NCBI RefSeq assembly: GCF_022637555.1
Contig: NZ_CP093342.1
Coordinates: 2,046,001-2,110,000 of the forward strand
DNA from: Microbacterium sp. H1-D42
Lineage (GTDB): Bacteria > Actinomycetota > Actinomycetes > Actinomycetales > Microbacteriaceae
Length of the DNA: 64,000 bases
Direction: 5' to 3'
Part shown: positions 47,245-57,050 of the stretch, piece by piece
How the letters are laid out: each line of letters starts with the position of its first letter
How positions within the stretch are numbered: position 1 is the first letter of the stretch
Program-made: the position numbers and the translations under genes
The notes under the pieces: generated by a model
Databases searched by the model: none
The model's input: the letters and a program-made list of their open reading frames with translations, nothing else
What the model was told of the DNA's origin: nothing

Positions 47245-47819
47245 GAGCTCGTCTTGCGTCCGCGCACCTGGGCGATCACGTAGTCGATCCCGCTGGCGAC
47301 CGTCAGGACCAGGGCGGCGATCATCAGCACCTGCGTCACGATGATCCAGGGCGTGAGTCCGATCAGGGTGTGCAGCGGCAGCAGCGCCCAGCTCAAGGCC
47401 ACGCCCTGCACGACCGTCTTGATCTTGCCCATCCACGCGGCCGCGACGACCTGCTCGTGCACGATCGTGAGGCGGTGGATCGTGATGCCCCACTCGCGGA
47501 TCAGGATGATGATGACGATCCACCAGCTCACCTCGCCGAGGATCGCCAGTCCGAGAAAACCGGATCCGGTGAGAAGCTTGTCGGCGATCGGGTCCCAGAG
47601 CTTGCCGAAGTCGCTGACGATGTTGCCCTTGCGGGCGAGATAGCCGTCGACCCAGTCGCTGGAGATGGCGACGACGAACAGTGCGCCCGCGACCCAGCGC
47701 ATCACCAGGTCATCAGCGCCGTAGGTGCCTGCCATCAGCAGAAGGATGAAGAAGACGACTGCGAGCGGGATGCGCGCAATTGTGATCGTGTTGGGAAGCT
47801 GTCTCGGAATCGCCATCAT
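47241..47819 (-). CDS. pgsA: CDP-diacylglycerol-glycerol-3-phosphate 3-phosphatidyltransferase
   Basis: The 192-residue membrane enzyme makes phosphatidylglycerol phosphate. It carries the CDP-alcohol phosphotransferase motif D-G-x2-A-R-x8-G-x3-D: SSDWVDGYLARKGNIVSDFGKLWDPIADK near 57-85. Four or five hydrophobic helices surround it. Its start overlaps the ftsK stop (TGATG) and its end overlaps the CinA-type gene, so all three are coupled. Confidence 0.93.
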   Translation of the reverse strand: MMAIPRQLPNTITIARIPLAVVFFILLLMAGTYGADDLVMRWVAGALFVVAISSDWVDGYLARKGNIVSDFGKLWDPIADKLLTGSGFLGLAILGEVSWWIVIIILIREWGITIHRLTIVHEQVVAAAWMGKIKTVVQGVALSWALLPLHTLIGLTPWIIVTQVLMIAALVLTVASGIDYVIAQVRGRKTSS

Positions 47820-50563
47820 CAGTCGCGTCCCGTCAGGCCCCAGGCGTCTTCATCGCCGTCGTCTTCGCTCTCGACGACCGGCAGCCCCTCGAACTGCCGC
47901 TCGATCGGATCGACGGCCGCGGCCGGTGCGGGTGCCGCCGCGGGCCGTGCGGCCGGCGCGTCGTCACCTCGCAGCTTGGCGATCACACTCGGCAGCTGCT
48001 CAGAGGTGACCAGCACGTCGCGGGCCTTCGACCCCTCAGAGGGGCCGACGATCTCGCGGGACTCCAGCAGATCCATCAGGCGGCCGGCCTTCGCGAAGCC
48101 GACCCGAAGCTTGCGCTGCAGCATGGAGGTCGAGCCGAACTGCGATGACACGATGAGCTCTGCCGCCGCGAGCAGAAGCTCGAGATCGTCGCCGATGTCC
48201 TCGTCGACGTCCTTCTTCTTCGTCTCGGCGGACTCCTGCACATCGGGTCGGTACTCCGGACGCGCCTGCTGCGTGACGTGCTTGACCACCGAGGCGATCT
48301 CGCTCTCGTCGACCCAGGCACCCTGCAGTCGGAAGGGCTTGGACGATCCCATCGGCGAGAACAGCGCGTCACCCTGGCCGATCAGCTTGTCGGCGCCAGG
48401 CGAATCGAGGATGACCCTGCTGTCGGTGACGCTGGTGACTGCGAAGGCGAGCCGCGAGGGCACGTTGGCCTTGATGAGACCAGTCACGACGTCGACGCTG
48501 GGTCGCTGCGTGGCGAGAACGAGGTGGATGCCCGATGCGCGCGCCAGCTGGGTGATGCGCACGATCGAGTCCTCGACGTCGCGCGGGGCGACCATCATCA
48601 GGTCGGCGAGCTCGTCGACGACCACCAGCAGGTACGGGTAGGGCTTCAGCACCCGCTCGCTGCCGACGGGAACCTCGACCTCACCGGCGCGCACCGCACG
48701 GTTGAAGTCATCGATGTGGCGGAAGCCGAACGACGCCAGGTCGTCGTACCGCATGTCCATCTCCTTCACGACCCACTGCAGCGCCTCGGCGGCCTTCTTG
48801 GGATTCGTGATGATGGGAGTGATCAGATGCGGGACGCCCGCGTAGCTGGTGAGCTCGACGCGCTTCGGGTCGATCAGCACCATGCGCACGTCCGCCGGCC
48901 GCGCCCGCATCAGCAGGCTGGTGATCATGGAGTTGACGAAGCTGGACTTTCCCGAGCCGGTGGAGCCGGCCACGAGCAGGTGCGGCATCTTGGCGAGGTT
49001 GGCGACGACGATGTTGCCACCGACGTCCTTGCCGACGCCGATCGTGAGCGGGTGGGTGCTCTTCTGCGCGGCGGTCGAGCGCAGCACGTCGCCGAGCGCG
49101 ACGGTCTCCTTGTCGACGTTGGGGATCTCGATGCCGATCGCACTCTTGCCTGGAATCGGCGAGAGGATGCGCACATCGTTGGATGCCACCGCATACGCGA
49201 AGTTGTTGCTCAGCTGCAGGATCTTCTCGACCTTGACGCCGTGGCCGACCTCGACCTCGTACTGCGTGACCGTCGGCCCGCGCGAGAATCCGGTGACCTT
49301 GGCATCCACCTTGAACTGGGTGAGGACGCTGGTGATCTGCTCGATCGTGCGATCCGTGGCATCCGATCGGATCACGGGCGCAGGTCCCACCTTCAGAACC
49401 GTGGTCGATGGCAGCACGTACGGAGCGGCCGGCGGCTGGGGTCCGGCGGAGCCTGGGCCCGCCGTGCCGAATCCGTCGAGGCCGGGCAGCTCGCCGGTGG
49501 AACCGGCATCATCGAGCAGTGCAGTGGTGTTCTGCTCGCCGAGCAGCTCGGTGAGGGCGCTGAGATCGGTGATCACCTCGGTCGCGGCGTCATGCGGTGC
49601 GTCGTGCGGCGCCTCATCGACGATGACGGCCTGATCGTACGCGGCGGCCGTGCTGCCGCTCGGCTCGTCGAACAGCGCGGTGATGGCCTGCGAGTCCACC
49701 CCGTCGTCGGGGTCCTCTTCGCGGCCGGTCTTGTTGCGTCGCCACCATGGGAGCGAATCGTCCTTGGCGGCGTCTGCGGCATCCGCGCCTTCGTCGGCGG
49801 CGGCGCGCACGGGACGCTCCGCGTCGAACATCCACGCGTACAGGTCACCGAGACGCTCCCCGATGCGGTTCGGCGGCGTCTTGGTGAGGATCAGGACGCT
49901 GAGCACCGCGAGCAGCGCCAGCACGATGTAGGCGACGACCGGCGTCAGGAACGCCAGGGGCTCGCCCAGCATCCACCCGAACAGGCCGCCTGCCGCGCTC
50001 AGCGCAGGCATGCCCTCCTTCGGCTGCGGCCGCTCCAGCACGCCGAGCTTGTTCACCTCGCCGGATGCGACGTGGCAGAAGCCGGCCAAGGTCAGCACGA
50101 ACAGTCCGAAACCGATGCCGATGCGTCCGTTGTCGTGCACCGACGACGGATGCCGGAAGAGCCAGCCCGCCAGGAGCAGGAGCAGCACCGGCAGCACGAA
50201 CGCCGCGCGTCCGACCAGACCGCCCCAGGTGTACGCGCTGATCGTCTGGGCGACTTCGTTGCCGATCAGGAACCACTCCACGACAGCGCCGGCACAGGCG
50301 AGCAGCACGAGCAGGAACGGGAACCCGTCGCGTCGCTGGTCCTTCTCGAGGTTCTCGGGCCCGAACGCTCGGAACAGCCCGCCGACGCCGTGCGCCACGC
50401 CCAGCCACATCCGCACGCCGAGCGGTGCCTTCTCAGCCTCGTCGACGTACTTCTTCGGGGCGGGGGCCGCTTTCGCATTCGAGCGTGGAGCGGTCTGCCG
50501 CTTGGGACGCGACGACGAGGCGCTCGCGGACGCGCGCTCAGACTTCGTGGTGCTCCTGGCCAT
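47819..50563 (-). CDS. ftsK: DNA translocase FtsK/SpoIIIE
   Basis: The 914-residue protein has an N-terminal membrane domain of four to five helices (about residues 75-240), a low-conservation linker, then the ATPase motor. Walker A is [19 protein letters not shown] near 565, Walker [17 protein letters not shown] near 680, and the region [21 protein letters not shown] follows. The C-terminal gamma domain, which reads KOPS-like DNA signals, is [21 protein letters not shown] followed by [13 protein letters not shown]. It pumps the chromosome at division. ATG 50563 is directly behind a TAGCCT box (leaderless). Confidence 0.96.
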   Translation of the reverse strand: MARSTTKSERASASASSSRPKRQTAPRSNAKAAPAPKKYVDEAEKAPLGVRMWLGVAHGVGGLFRAFGPENLEKDQRRDGFPFLLVLLACAGAVVEWFLIGNEVAQTISAYTWGGLVGRAAFVLPVLLLLLAGWLFRHPSSVHDNGRIGIGFGLFVLTLAGFCHVASGEVNKLGVLERPQPKEGMPALSAAGGLFGWMLGEPLAFLTPVVAYIVLALLAVLSVLILTKTPPNRIGERLGDLYAWMFDAERPVRAAADEGADAADAAKDDSLPWWRRNKTGREEDPDDGVDSQAITALFDEPSGSTAAAYDQAVIVDEAPHDAPHDAATEVITDLSALTELLGEQNTTALLDDAGSTGELPGLDGFGTAGPGSAGPQPPAAPYVLPSTTVLKVGPAPVIRSDATDRTIEQITSVLTQFKVDAKVTGFSRGPTVTQYEVEVGHGVKVEKILQLSNNFAYAVASNDVRILSPIPGKSAIGIEIPNVDKETVALGDVLRSTAAQKSTHPLTIGVGKDVGGNIVVANLAKMPHLLVAGSTGSGKSSFVNSMITSLLMRARPADVRMVLIDPKRVELTSYAGVPHLITPIITNPKKAAEALQWVVKEMDMRYDDLASFGFRHIDDFNRAVRAGEVEVPVGSERVLKPYPYLLVVVDELADLMMVAPRDVEDSIVRITQLARASGIHLVLATQRPSVDVVTGLIKANVPSRLAFAVTSVTDSRVILDSPGADKLIGQGDALFSPMGSSKPFRLQGAWVDESEIASVVKHVTQQARPEYRPDVQESAETKKKDVDEDIGDDLELLLAAAELIVSSQFGSTSMLQRKLRVGFAKAGRLMDLLESREIVGPSEGSKARDVLVTSEQLPSVIAKLRGDDAPAARPAAAPAPAAAVDPIERQFEGLPVVESEDDGDEDAWGLTGRD

Positions 50564-50570
50564 AGCATCC

Positions 50571-50576
50571 AGGCTA
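50571..50576 (-). promoter_or_regulatory. -10 box, leaderless start of ftsK
   Basis: TAGCCT on the minus strand ends 7 nt before ATG 50563. Confidence 0.6.
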
Positions 50577-50637
50577 CGGCCAGGCACCGACATACCCGCG
50601 CAATGACGCGGCTTTCCGCGGGATCAGGCGGGAGCGC

Positions 50638-52314
50638 TCACGCCTCGATGACGAGCGGGACGATCATCGGACGGCGACGCAGCTTCTGGTTCACCCAGCG
50701 GCCGATCGTGCGACGGATGATCTGCGACAGTGCATGGTTGTCGCGCACGCCGTTGCCCGCCGCCTCTTTCAGCGCGGCGACGATCTTCGGGGTGATGTCG
50801 TCGAAGACGGAGTCGTCCTCCGCCACGCCTCTGGCGTGGATCTCGGGGCCCGAGATGATCTCACCCGTCGACGAGTCGACCACGACGATGATCGAGACGA
50901 AGCCCTCTTCGCCGAGGATGCGGCGGTCCTTGAGGTCGGCATCGGTGATGCCGCCCACCGTGGAGCCGTCGACGTACACGAAGCCGATGTCGAGCTGGCC
51001 GGCGACGCGAGCCTCGCCGTCGCGCAGGTCGATGATCATGCCGTTCCCGCCGACGAAGGTGCGCTCCTCTGGAACACCGGTCTCCTGCGCGAGCTTGGCG
51101 TTCGCGATCAGGTGCCGGTACTCGCCGTGCACAGGCAGGACGTTCTTGGGCTGCAGGATGTTGTAGCAGTAGATCAGCTCGCCGGCAGCGGCGTGCCCCG
51201 AGACGTGCACCTTGGCGTTGGCCTTGTGCACGACGTTCGCGCCGAGCCTGGTGAGGCCGTCGATCACGCGGTAGACGGCGTTCTCGTTGCCCGGGATGAG
51301 GCTCGAGGCGAGGATGACCGTGTCGCCCTCGCCGGGCTCGATCGCGTGGTCGAGGTTGGCCATCCGGCTGAGCACGGCCATCGGCTCGCCCTGCGAACCC
51401 GTCGACATGTAGACGATCTTGTCGTCGGGCAGGTCGCGGGCCTTCTTGTAGTCGATGAGCACGCCGGCGGGGACGTTCAGGTAGCCGAGCTGCTCTGCGA
51501 TGGTCATGTTGCGCACCATGCTGCGGCCGAGGAACGCGACGCGGCGACCGTGCGCGTGGGCGGCGTCGATGACCTGCTGCACACGGTGCACGTGGCTCGA
51601 GAAGCTGGCCACGATGACGCGACGCGGTGCCTTGCCGATCACCTGGTCCAGCACCGGTCCGATGGATCGCTCGGTCGGCGTGAAGCCGGGCACGTCAGCG
51701 TTGGTGGAGTCGACCAGGAACAGGTCGACGCCCTCCTCACCCAGACGGGCGAAGGCGCGAAGGTCGGTGATGCGGCCGTCCAGCGGCAGCTGGTCCATCT
51801 TGAAGTCGCCGGTGGCGAGCACCATGCCGGCCGGCGTGCGGATCGCCACGGCGAGGGCATCCGGGATCGAGTGGTTCACCGCGACGAACTCGAGGTCGAA
51901 CGGACCGACCTTCTCCTGCTGTCCTTCCTTCACGGTGAGGGTGAAGGGCTTGATGCGGTGTTCCTTGAGCTTCGCCTCGACCAGCGCGAGGGTCAGGCCG
52001 GAGCCGATCAGCGGGATGTCGGACTTGAGCCGAAGCAGATAGGGCACCGCGCCGATGTGGTCCTCGTGACCGTGCGTGAGCACGACGCCGACGATGTCGT
52101 CGAGGCGGTCCTTGATCGGTTCGAAGTCGGGCAGGATCAGGTCGACGCCAGGCTGGTGCTCCTCAGGGAAGAGCACGCCGCAGTCGACGATGAGGATCTT
52201 GCCCTCGAATTCGAACGTGGTCATGTTGCGGCCGACCTCGCCGAGACCGCCGAGCGGGGTGACGCGGAGCGTGCCCTTGGCGAGCGGTTCGGGGGTGGCG
52301 AGGGGGATGGACAT
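50638..52314 (-). CDS. rnj: Ribonuclease J
   Basis: The 558-residue metallo-beta-lactamase/beta-CASP nuclease has the metal motif VLTHGHEDHIGAVPYLL (HxHxDH) near 80, ATGDFKMDQLP near 165, and the beta-CASP segment VYMSTGSQGEPMAVLSRMA near 310. HVSGHAAAGEL near 380 carries a third His motif, and a C-terminal domain follows. It degrades and processes mRNA and rRNA as exo- and endonuclease. ATG 52314 has GGAGACAT upstream. It is 60 bp downstream of dapA on the same strand. Confidence 0.95.
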   Translation of the reverse strand: MSIPLATPEPLAKGTLRVTPLGGLGEVGRNMTTFEFEGKILIVDCGVLFPEEHQPGVDLILPDFEPIKDRLDDIVGVVLTHGHEDHIGAVPYLLRLKSDIPLIGSGLTLALVEAKLKEHRIKPFTLTVKEGQQEKVGPFDLEFVAVNHSIPDALAVAIRTPAGMVLATGDFKMDQLPLDGRITDLRAFARLGEEGVDLFLVDSTNADVPGFTPTERSIGPVLDQVIGKAPRRVIVASFSSHVHRVQQVIDAAHAHGRRVAFLGRSMVRNMTIAEQLGYLNVPAGVLIDYKKARDLPDDKIVYMSTGSQGEPMAVLSRMANLDHAIEPGEGDTVILASSLIPGNENAVYRVIDGLTRLGANVVHKANAKVHVSGHAAAGELIYCYNILQPKNVLPVHGEYRHLIANAKLAQETGVPEERTFVGGNGMIIDLRDGEARVAGQLDIGFVYVDGSTVGGITDADLKDRRILGEEGFVSIIVVVDSSTGEIISGPEIHARGVAEDDSVFDDITPKIVAALKEAAGNGVRDNHALSQIIRRTIGRWVNQKLRRRPMIVPLVIEA

Positions 52315-52329
52315 GGATGTCTCCTCTGT

Positions 52330-52346
52330 CGGACACCTGGTGTCCG
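52330..52346 (-). terminator. Short hairpin between dapA and rnj
   Basis: CGGACAC / GTGTCCG, 7-bp stem with a 3-nt loop, 28 bp after the dapA stop and 15 bp before the rnj start. It may weaken read-through or shape the rnj leader. Confidence 0.4.
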
Positions 52347-52374
52347 GTGTTGACGTGTCAGCGCATGGTGGCGC

Positions 52375-53352
52375 TCATCGTGTGGTGCCGTGCACCTTGG
52401 GCAGGGCGCCACCGGCCGCGGCGTTGCGGTCGGGGCGGAAGTTCGAGAAGTCGGCACCGGGCACATCGGTGACAAGCGCGAGCTCGTCCTCGATGATCGC
52501 GGCCTCCCACTCCTCCGGGCCCACCAGCGGCAGGCGGACGCGCGGGCTGCCGATGCGGCCGAGGCCATGCAGGATGTACTTCGCCGACACGGTTCCAGGC
52601 ACATGCGTCATGACAGCGCGCACCAGCGGCTCGAGCCGCTTGTGCTCGGCGGTCGCCGCAGCCAGATCGCCGCGATTCACCGCATCGATCATCGCGCGGT
52701 ACGGCGCCGAGGTGATGTTCGCGGTCACGCCGATCATGCCGGTCGCACCGATCGACATGTGCGGCAGCACGTTGGTGTCATCGCCGGAGAAGTACATCAG
52801 ATCGGTCTGGTTCAGCACGCGACTGACCTCGCTGAAGTCCCCCTTGGCGTCCTTCACCGCGAGGATGTTCGGGTGCTTGGCCAAGCGCAGAATCGTCTCG
52901 TACTTGATCGGCACACCGGTGCGGCCGGGGATGTCGTAGAGGATCACCGGCAGGTCCGTCGCATCGGCAACCAGACGGAAGTGCGTGAGGATGCCCGCCT
53001 GAGTCGGCTTGTTGTAATACGGCGTGACGATCATGATGCCATCCGCACCGGCCTTCTCACTGGCCTTGTACAGCTCGATCGCGTGCGCGGTCTCATTCGA
53101 CCCGCCCCCCGTGATGATCTTCGCCCGGCCAGCAGAGACATCCTTGCCGACCTCGACCAGACGGATCTTCTCAGCGTCGGTCAGCGTGGAGGTCTCCCCC
53201 GTCGTCCCCGTCACCACCAGACCGTCAGCACCATCCGAGATCACCCGATCCATGTGCTTCTCCACGGCGGGCCAATCGACCTCACCGTCGGCGGTCATCG
53301 GAGTGACCAGCGCGACAAGAACCTGTCCGAAGGGATTGTCCATGTGCGTCAT
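52375..53352 (-). CDS. dapA: 4-hydroxy-tetrahydrodipicolinate synthase
   Basis: The 325-residue aldolase condenses pyruvate with aspartate semialdehyde. The Schiff-base Lys is in ILAVKDAKGDFSEV near 170, the VVTGTTGETSTL motif near 44, and the conserved Tyr in MIVTPYYNKPTQAG near 118. The ATG at 53352 follows a TACGCT -10 box with a 6-nt gap, so it is probably leaderless; ATG 53343 (three codons later) has GAGAGG upstream as an SD-type alternative. The enzyme feeds lysine and peptidoglycan synthesis with DapB and DapF. Confidence 0.95.
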   Translation of the reverse strand: MTHMDNPFGQVLVALVTPMTADGEVDWPAVEKHMDRVISDGADGLVVTGTTGETSTLTDAEKIRLVEVGKDVSAGRAKIITGGGSNETAHAIELYKASEKAGADGIMIVTPYYNKPTQAGILTHFRLVADATDLPVILYDIPGRTGVPIKYETILRLAKHPNILAVKDAKGDFSEVSRVLNQTDLMYFSGDDTNVLPHMSIGATGMIGVTANITSAPYRAMIDAVNRGDLAAATAEHKRLEPLVRAVMTHVPGTVSAKYILHGLGRIGSPRVRLPLVGPEEWEAAIIEDELALVTDVPGADFSNFRPDRNAAAGGALPKVHGTTR

Positions 53353-53358
53353 CCTCTC

Positions 53359-53364
53359 AGCGTA
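53359..53364 (-). promoter_or_regulatory. -10 box, leaderless start of dapA
   Basis: TACGCT on the minus strand ends 6 nt before ATG 53352. Confidence 0.5.
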
Positions 53365-53413
53365 GCGTTTCGCGCAACGCGCTCGACACTCCAGCCGTCA
53401 CATGGATGCTGGT

Positions 53414-54175
53414 TCAGACGCGCCCTCGACGCGCGACGCCCGACGTCAGAGATGCGGGCAGCACCCGCGTGAGCGCGACGATCACCTTGTAGCGCAGCGA
53501 CGGAATCGAGACGGCCTTGCCGCGTGCGGCATCGCGCAGTCCCTCGCGCACGACGTTCGGCGCGTCGAGCCACATGATGGCGGGGATTCCCTCTTCACCC
53601 GGCGCGAGCCCCATGCGCTCATGGAAGCTCGTGTGTGTGAATCCGGGGCACACCGCGGTCACCGTGACGCCATCGCGGGAGTACTCGGCGTTCGCCCAGC
53701 GGCTGAACCCGATCAGCCAGCTCTTGCAGGCCGAGTACGTCGAGCGCGAGATGAAACCGGCGACGGAGGCCACGTTGATGATCCGCCCGCCCCGGCCGCG
53801 CATGGCGCGGATCGCGGCGTGCATGAGTCGCATCGACGCCTCGACGTGCACACGCAGGTGGCGCACCTCGTCCTCGATGTCGTTGTCGGCGAAGTGCAGT
53901 GGCAGCCCGAAGCCCGCGTTGTTGATGAGGAGGTCGATCGGATGCCCGTCATCGGCGATCCGCTCAGCGACGCGCTTCACGTCGTCTTCCGCCGACAGGT
54001 CGGCGACGATCGTCTGCACGTCCACGCCGTGTCTGGTGCGCAGCTCCTCCGCCAGTCCGTCGAGCGTCGCGGTCGTGCGCGCCACGAGAACGAGGTCGGC
54101 ACCCTTGACAGCGAGCTGGCGGGCGAACTCGGCGCCGAGCCCGGCGCTGGCGCCGGTGATCAGTGCGGTGGGCAT
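53414..54175 (-). CDS. Short-chain dehydrogenase/reductase
   Basis: The 253-residue SDR has TALITGASAGLGAEFARQLA at residues 3-22, LVARTTATLDGL with an Arg that favours NADP, LLINNAGFGL near 84, INVASVAGF near 135 with the catalytic Ser, and the Y-x3-K motif YSACK near 150. It resembles the DltE/YdfG-like classical SDRs. It starts by one-base overlap with the folA stop (TGATG), so it is the third gene of thyA-folA-SDR. Its substrate is unknown; coupling to folate genes may be chance or may point to a pterin (inference). Confidence 0.88.
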   Translation of the reverse strand: MPTALITGASAGLGAEFARQLAVKGADLVLVARTTATLDGLAEELRTRHGVDVQTIVADLSAEDDVKRVAERIADDGHPIDLLINNAGFGLPLHFADNDIEDEVRHLRVHVEASMRLMHAAIRAMRGRGGRIINVASVAGFISRSTYSACKSWLIGFSRWANAEYSRDGVTVTAVCPGFTHTSFHERMGLAPGEEGIPAIMWLDAPNVVREGLRDAARGKAVSIPSLRYKVIVALTRVLPASLTSGVARRGRV

Positions 54176-54672
54176 CAGCGCTCGTACCCGAGGAAGCGGT
54201 AGCGGATGCCGGTGCGCGAGGTCTGCCACTCGCCCTCGTCGACCAGGCGCCAGCCATCCCGCGCCGGGGCGTAAGCGTCGCCGTCCACGTCCAGGTCCAG
54301 TTCGGTCACCGCGAGGCGATCAGCCTGCCCGATCACCTGCTGGAAGATGTCGGACCCGCCGATGATCCAGACGCTGTCCAGTCCGCGGACCGCGTCCTGC
54401 ACGTTCGCGGCTCGGCGTGCGCCCTCCGCAGTCCAGTCCTGCTGCCGGGTGATGACGATGTTCTCGCGCCCTGGCAGTGGCCGGAAGCGCTCCGGCAGCG
54501 AATCCCAGGTCTTGCGGCCCATGATCACCGGGGCGCCGAGCGTGGTCTCCTTGAAATGCGCCAGATCCTCTGGCACATGCCACGGCATGCCGCCGGAGGC
54601 CCCGATGACACCGCTATGCGCCTCGGCCCAGATCAGGCCGACCATCTGAGGCGTCACGGTGACGTCGCTCAT
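54175..54672 (-). CDS. folA: Dihydrofolate reductase
   Basis: The 165-residue enzyme has the DHFR pattern [35 protein letters not shown] in its N-terminal third, the catalytic acid (Glu in [11 protein letters not shown]) near 35, [12 protein letters not shown] with the NADPH site near 50, and [13 protein letters not shown] near 105. It regenerates tetrahydrofolate used up by ThyA. ATG 54672 overlaps the thyA stop (ATGA). Confidence 0.95.
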   Translation of the reverse strand: MSDVTVTPQMVGLIWAEAHSGVIGASGGMPWHVPEDLAHFKETTLGAPVIMGRKTWDSLPERFRPLPGRENIVITRQQDWTAEGARRAANVQDAVRGLDSVWIIGGSDIFQQVIGQADRLAVTELDLDVDGDAYAPARDGWRLVDEGEWQTSRTGIRYRFLGYER

Positions 54673-55478
54673 ACCGCCACCGCCGCGCGGATCGCCGGGT
54701 GGTGCTGGTAGTCCTGCACCGCGAAGTCGTCGTACTCGTAGTCGAGAATCGAGGCGGGCGTGCGCGTGATCTGCAGCGTCGGATACGGGTAGGGGTCGCG
54801 GCTGAGCTGCTCGCGGACCTGCTCGACGTGGTTGTCGTAGATGTGGCAGTCTCCGCCGGTCCAGACGAAGTCGCCAGGCTCCAGGCCGGTCTGCTGCGCG
54901 ACCATGAGCGTCAGCAGCGCGTAGGAGGCGATGTTGAACGGCACGCCGAGGAACAGGTCGGCGCTGCGCTGGTACAGCTGGCAGGAGAGCTTGCCGTCGG
55001 CGACGTAGAACTGGAACATCGCGTGGCACGGCGCGAGCGCCATGTCGGGGATGTCGGCAGGGTTCCAGGCCGACACGATCAGACGTCGCGAGTCAGGCGA
55101 GGCCTTGATCTGCTCGATGACCTGCGAGAGCTGGTCGATGCTGCCGCCGTCCGGCGTCGGCCACGATCGCCACTGCACCCCGTACACCGGGCCGAGCTCG
55201 CCGTCGGCGTCTGCCCACTCGTCCCAGATCGTGACGCCGTTCTCCTGCAGCCAGCGCACGTTCGAGTCGCCGCGCAGGAACCACAGCAGCTCGTATGCGA
55301 TCGATTTGAAGTGCACGCGCTTGGTGGTGATCAGGGGGAAGCCCTGCGACAGGTCGAAGCGGATCTGCCGTCCGAACACGCTGGTCGTGCCGGTTCCGGT
55401 GCGGTCATCCTTGTGCGTGCCGTTCTCGAGCACGTCACGGAGCAGGTCTTCATAGGGCGTGGGGACGGCGGCGCTCAT
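54669..55478 (-). CDS. thyA: Thymidylate synthase (ThyA)
   Basis: The 269-residue enzyme methylates dUMP using methylenetetrahydrofolate. It has [25 protein letters not shown] near 25, the catalytic Cys in [14 protein letters not shown] near 152, [22 protein letters not shown] and [13 protein letters not shown] 55478 begins the conserved region. TATCGT ends 7 nt before it, so the transcript is probably leaderless. It is the first gene of thyA-folA-SDR. Confidence 0.97.
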   Translation of the reverse strand: MSAAVPTPYEDLLRDVLENGTHKDDRTGTGTTSVFGRQIRFDLSQGFPLITTKRVHFKSIAYELLWFLRGDSNVRWLQENGVTIWDEWADADGELGPVYGVQWRSWPTPDGGSIDQLSQVIEQIKASPDSRRLIVSAWNPADIPDMALAPCHAMFQFYVADGKLSCQLYQRSADLFLGVPFNIASYALLTLMVAQQTGLEPGDFVWTGGDCHIYDNHVEQVREQLSRDPYPYPTLQITRTPASILDYEYDDFAVQDYQHHPAIRAAVAV

Positions 55479-55485
55479 GACAGCA

Positions 55486-55491
55486 ACGATA
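55486..55491 (-). promoter_or_regulatory. -10 box, leaderless start of thyA
   Basis: TATCGT on the minus strand ends 7 nt before ATG 55478. Confidence 0.5.
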
Positions 55492-55572
55492 CCGGGGTGC
55501 ACATGGAACGGGCCTCTCATCGCACCGGCTGTCATCCTGCGTCATATCCGCCGCAGGCCCCGTCCCCGGACG

Positions 55573-55578
55573 TAGCCT
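55573..55578 (+). promoter_or_regulatory. -10 box, leaderless start of thioredoxin-like gene
   Basis: TAGCCT ends 6 nt before GTG 55585. Confidence 0.55.
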
Positions 55579-55584
55579 CGGTCT

Positions 55585-56007
55585 GTGCCCCTCGCCTCCG
55601 CCCTGCTCGTCATCGCCGCTCTGGTGGTCATCGCAGCCATCCTCGGCGTGGTGTGGCGCGTGCGCGACGGTCGCCGCCGCCGTGGCGCCGGCACGATCGA
55701 CCTGTCCGAACTCGGTGGCCGTCCCGGTCGCCTCGCACTCGTGCAGTTCAGCACCGAGACCTGCTCACGATGCCCGCAGGTGCGTCGGATGCTGCGCAGC
55801 GCGGCATCCGATCGCCCCAGCGTCGACGTGCTCGACGTCGATCTCACCCACCGTCCCGATCTCGCGGCGCGGCACCACGTGCTGAGCACCCCGACGACTC
55901 TCGTGGTCGACGCCGATTCGCGGGTGACGTCGCGCTTCGTCGGCGTGCCCCGACCGGCCGACCTCGCCGCCGCTCTCGACGCGCTGCCCGCTCTTCAGGA
56001 GGCCTGA
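55585..56007 (+). CDS. Membrane-anchored thioredoxin-like protein
   Basis: The 140-residue protein has one N-terminal transmembrane segment (LASALLVIAALVVIAAILGVVW), a basic stretch, and a thioredoxin-like domain. Its redox motif is QFSTETCSRCPQVRRML (CxxC, Cys-Ser-Arg-Cys) near 60, with the cis-Pro in HHVLSTPTTLVVD near 104. With the N-terminal basic patch after the helix, the domain is probably cytoplasmic by the positive-inside rule. Its stop overlaps the start of the DUF4395 gene (TGATG). A redox partnership with that membrane protein and the OsmC gene that follows is likely (inference). Confidence 0.85.
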   Translation: MPLASALLVIAALVVIAAILGVVWRVRDGRRRRGAGTIDLSELGGRPGRLALVQFSTETCSRCPQVRRMLRSAASDRPSVDVLDVDLTHRPDLAARHHVLSTPTTLVVDADSRVTSRFVGVPRPADLAAALDALPALQEA

Positions 56008-56498
56008 TGTCAGCATCCGCCCCGCACGACCGACCTGCCGGCATCGATCCGCGCGCTCCGCGCTTCGCCGCCTGGATCACATCCGTCCTGCTGCTGATCG
56101 CGACACTGCTGGGGTTGCTCGATGTGACCCCGTCGCCGATCGACCCGGCTTTCCTGCTCACGATCGTGATCGCCGCCCTGTTCCTGTGGGCAGTCCTCTC
56201 CCCCGCGACCACTCCATGGGGTGTGCTGTTCCGCCGAGTCGTGCGCCCACGGCTCGCGCCGCCTTCTGAGCTCGAGGATCCGCGGCCGCCGCGCTTCGCA
56301 CAGGGCGTCGGGCTCGCCGTCGTCTCGGTCGGTCTGGTGCTGCACCTGCTCGGTGTTCCGCTGGCTCTGCCCGTCGCGACGGCCGCCGCGTTCCTGGCGG
56401 CCTTCGTCAACGCCGCGTTCGGATTCTGCCTCGGCTGCCAGCTGTATCTGCTTCTTCAGCGCGCAGGACTGGTCGGACGCCGTCGCACCGCGATCTGA
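56007..56498 (+). CDS. DUF4395 membrane protein
   Basis: The 163-residue protein has four hydrophobic helices and the FGFCLGCQLYLLL motif near 140, a CxxC pair characteristic of DUF4395. Its gene overlaps the thioredoxin-like gene by one base. Genes for DUF4395 proteins are often next to thioredoxin/TlpA-like and OsmC genes in actinobacteria, which suggests thiol or sulfur handling at the membrane; the exact role is unknown. Confidence 0.85.
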   Translation: MSASAPHDRPAGIDPRAPRFAAWITSVLLLIATLLGLLDVTPSPIDPAFLLTIVIAALFLWAVLSPATTPWGVLFRRVVRPRLAPPSELEDPRPPRFAQGVGLAVVSVGLVLHLLGVPLALPVATAAAFLAAFVNAAFGFCLGCQLYLLLQRAGLVGRRRTAI

Positions 56499-56586
56499 AC
56501 GCGATTCCCTCGGCCGCTGCGCGTGGGTAGGCTGACGGAGCGACGCCGAATCCCGGCGGTCGCGCGATGCACCTCAGGAGGACCCC

Positions 56587-57012
56587 ATGGCCATCACAAG
56601 CGAAGCCGCCACGACCTGGACCGGCTCACTCATGGAGGGCTCGGGCACCGTCTCCTTCTCGAGTTCGAACCTTGGCACCTTCCCCATCGACTGGAAGGCG
56701 CGGTCCGAGGGCTCTGACACGATGACCACCCCCGAGGAGCTCATCGCCGCAGCGCACGCCTCGTGCTTCAGCATGGCGTTCTCGCACGCGCTGGCTGAGA
56801 ACGGCACCCCGCCGGAGCGCGTGAACACCTCGGCCTCTGTGACGTTCAAGCCCGGCACCGGAATCACCGGCAGTCACCTGAACGTCAACGCCACCGTGCC
56901 GGGGATCACCCCGGAGCGCTTCCAGGAGCTCGCCGCAGAGGCGAAGGTCGGATGCCCGGTGTCGCAGGCACTGGCCGGCATCGAGATCACGCTCGAGGCC
57001 AGCCTGGCCTGA
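56587..57012 (+). CDS. OsmC-family peroxiredoxin
   Basis: The 141-residue protein has the two redox Cys of the OsmC/Ohr fold: AAHASCFSMAFSHAL near 60 and AKVGCPVSQALAG near 122. These proteins reduce organic hydroperoxides with thiols (lipoylated or other) as electron donors. The TTPEELIAAAHASCFSMA pattern fits the OsmC rather than the Ohr branch. AGGAGGA lies before the ATG; TAGGCT near 56527 may be its -10. It follows the thioredoxin-like/DUF4395 pair on the same strand. Confidence 0.92.
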   Translation: MAITSEAATTWTGSLMEGSGTVSFSSSNLGTFPIDWKARSEGSDTMTTPEELIAAAHASCFSMAFSHALAENGTPPERVNTSASVTFKPGTGITGSHLNVNATVPGITPERFQELAAEAKVGCPVSQALAGIEITLEASLA

Positions 57013-57050
57013 CCGCCCTGCCCGACAGCCGAACCCGACAGTCCAGGACG

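Noticed and set aside
48278..51166. 962-codon open frame antisense to ftsK and rnj
   Set aside because: It mirrors the codon pattern of the real genes on the other strand; in high-G+C DNA such long antisense frames are common. No recognisable domain.
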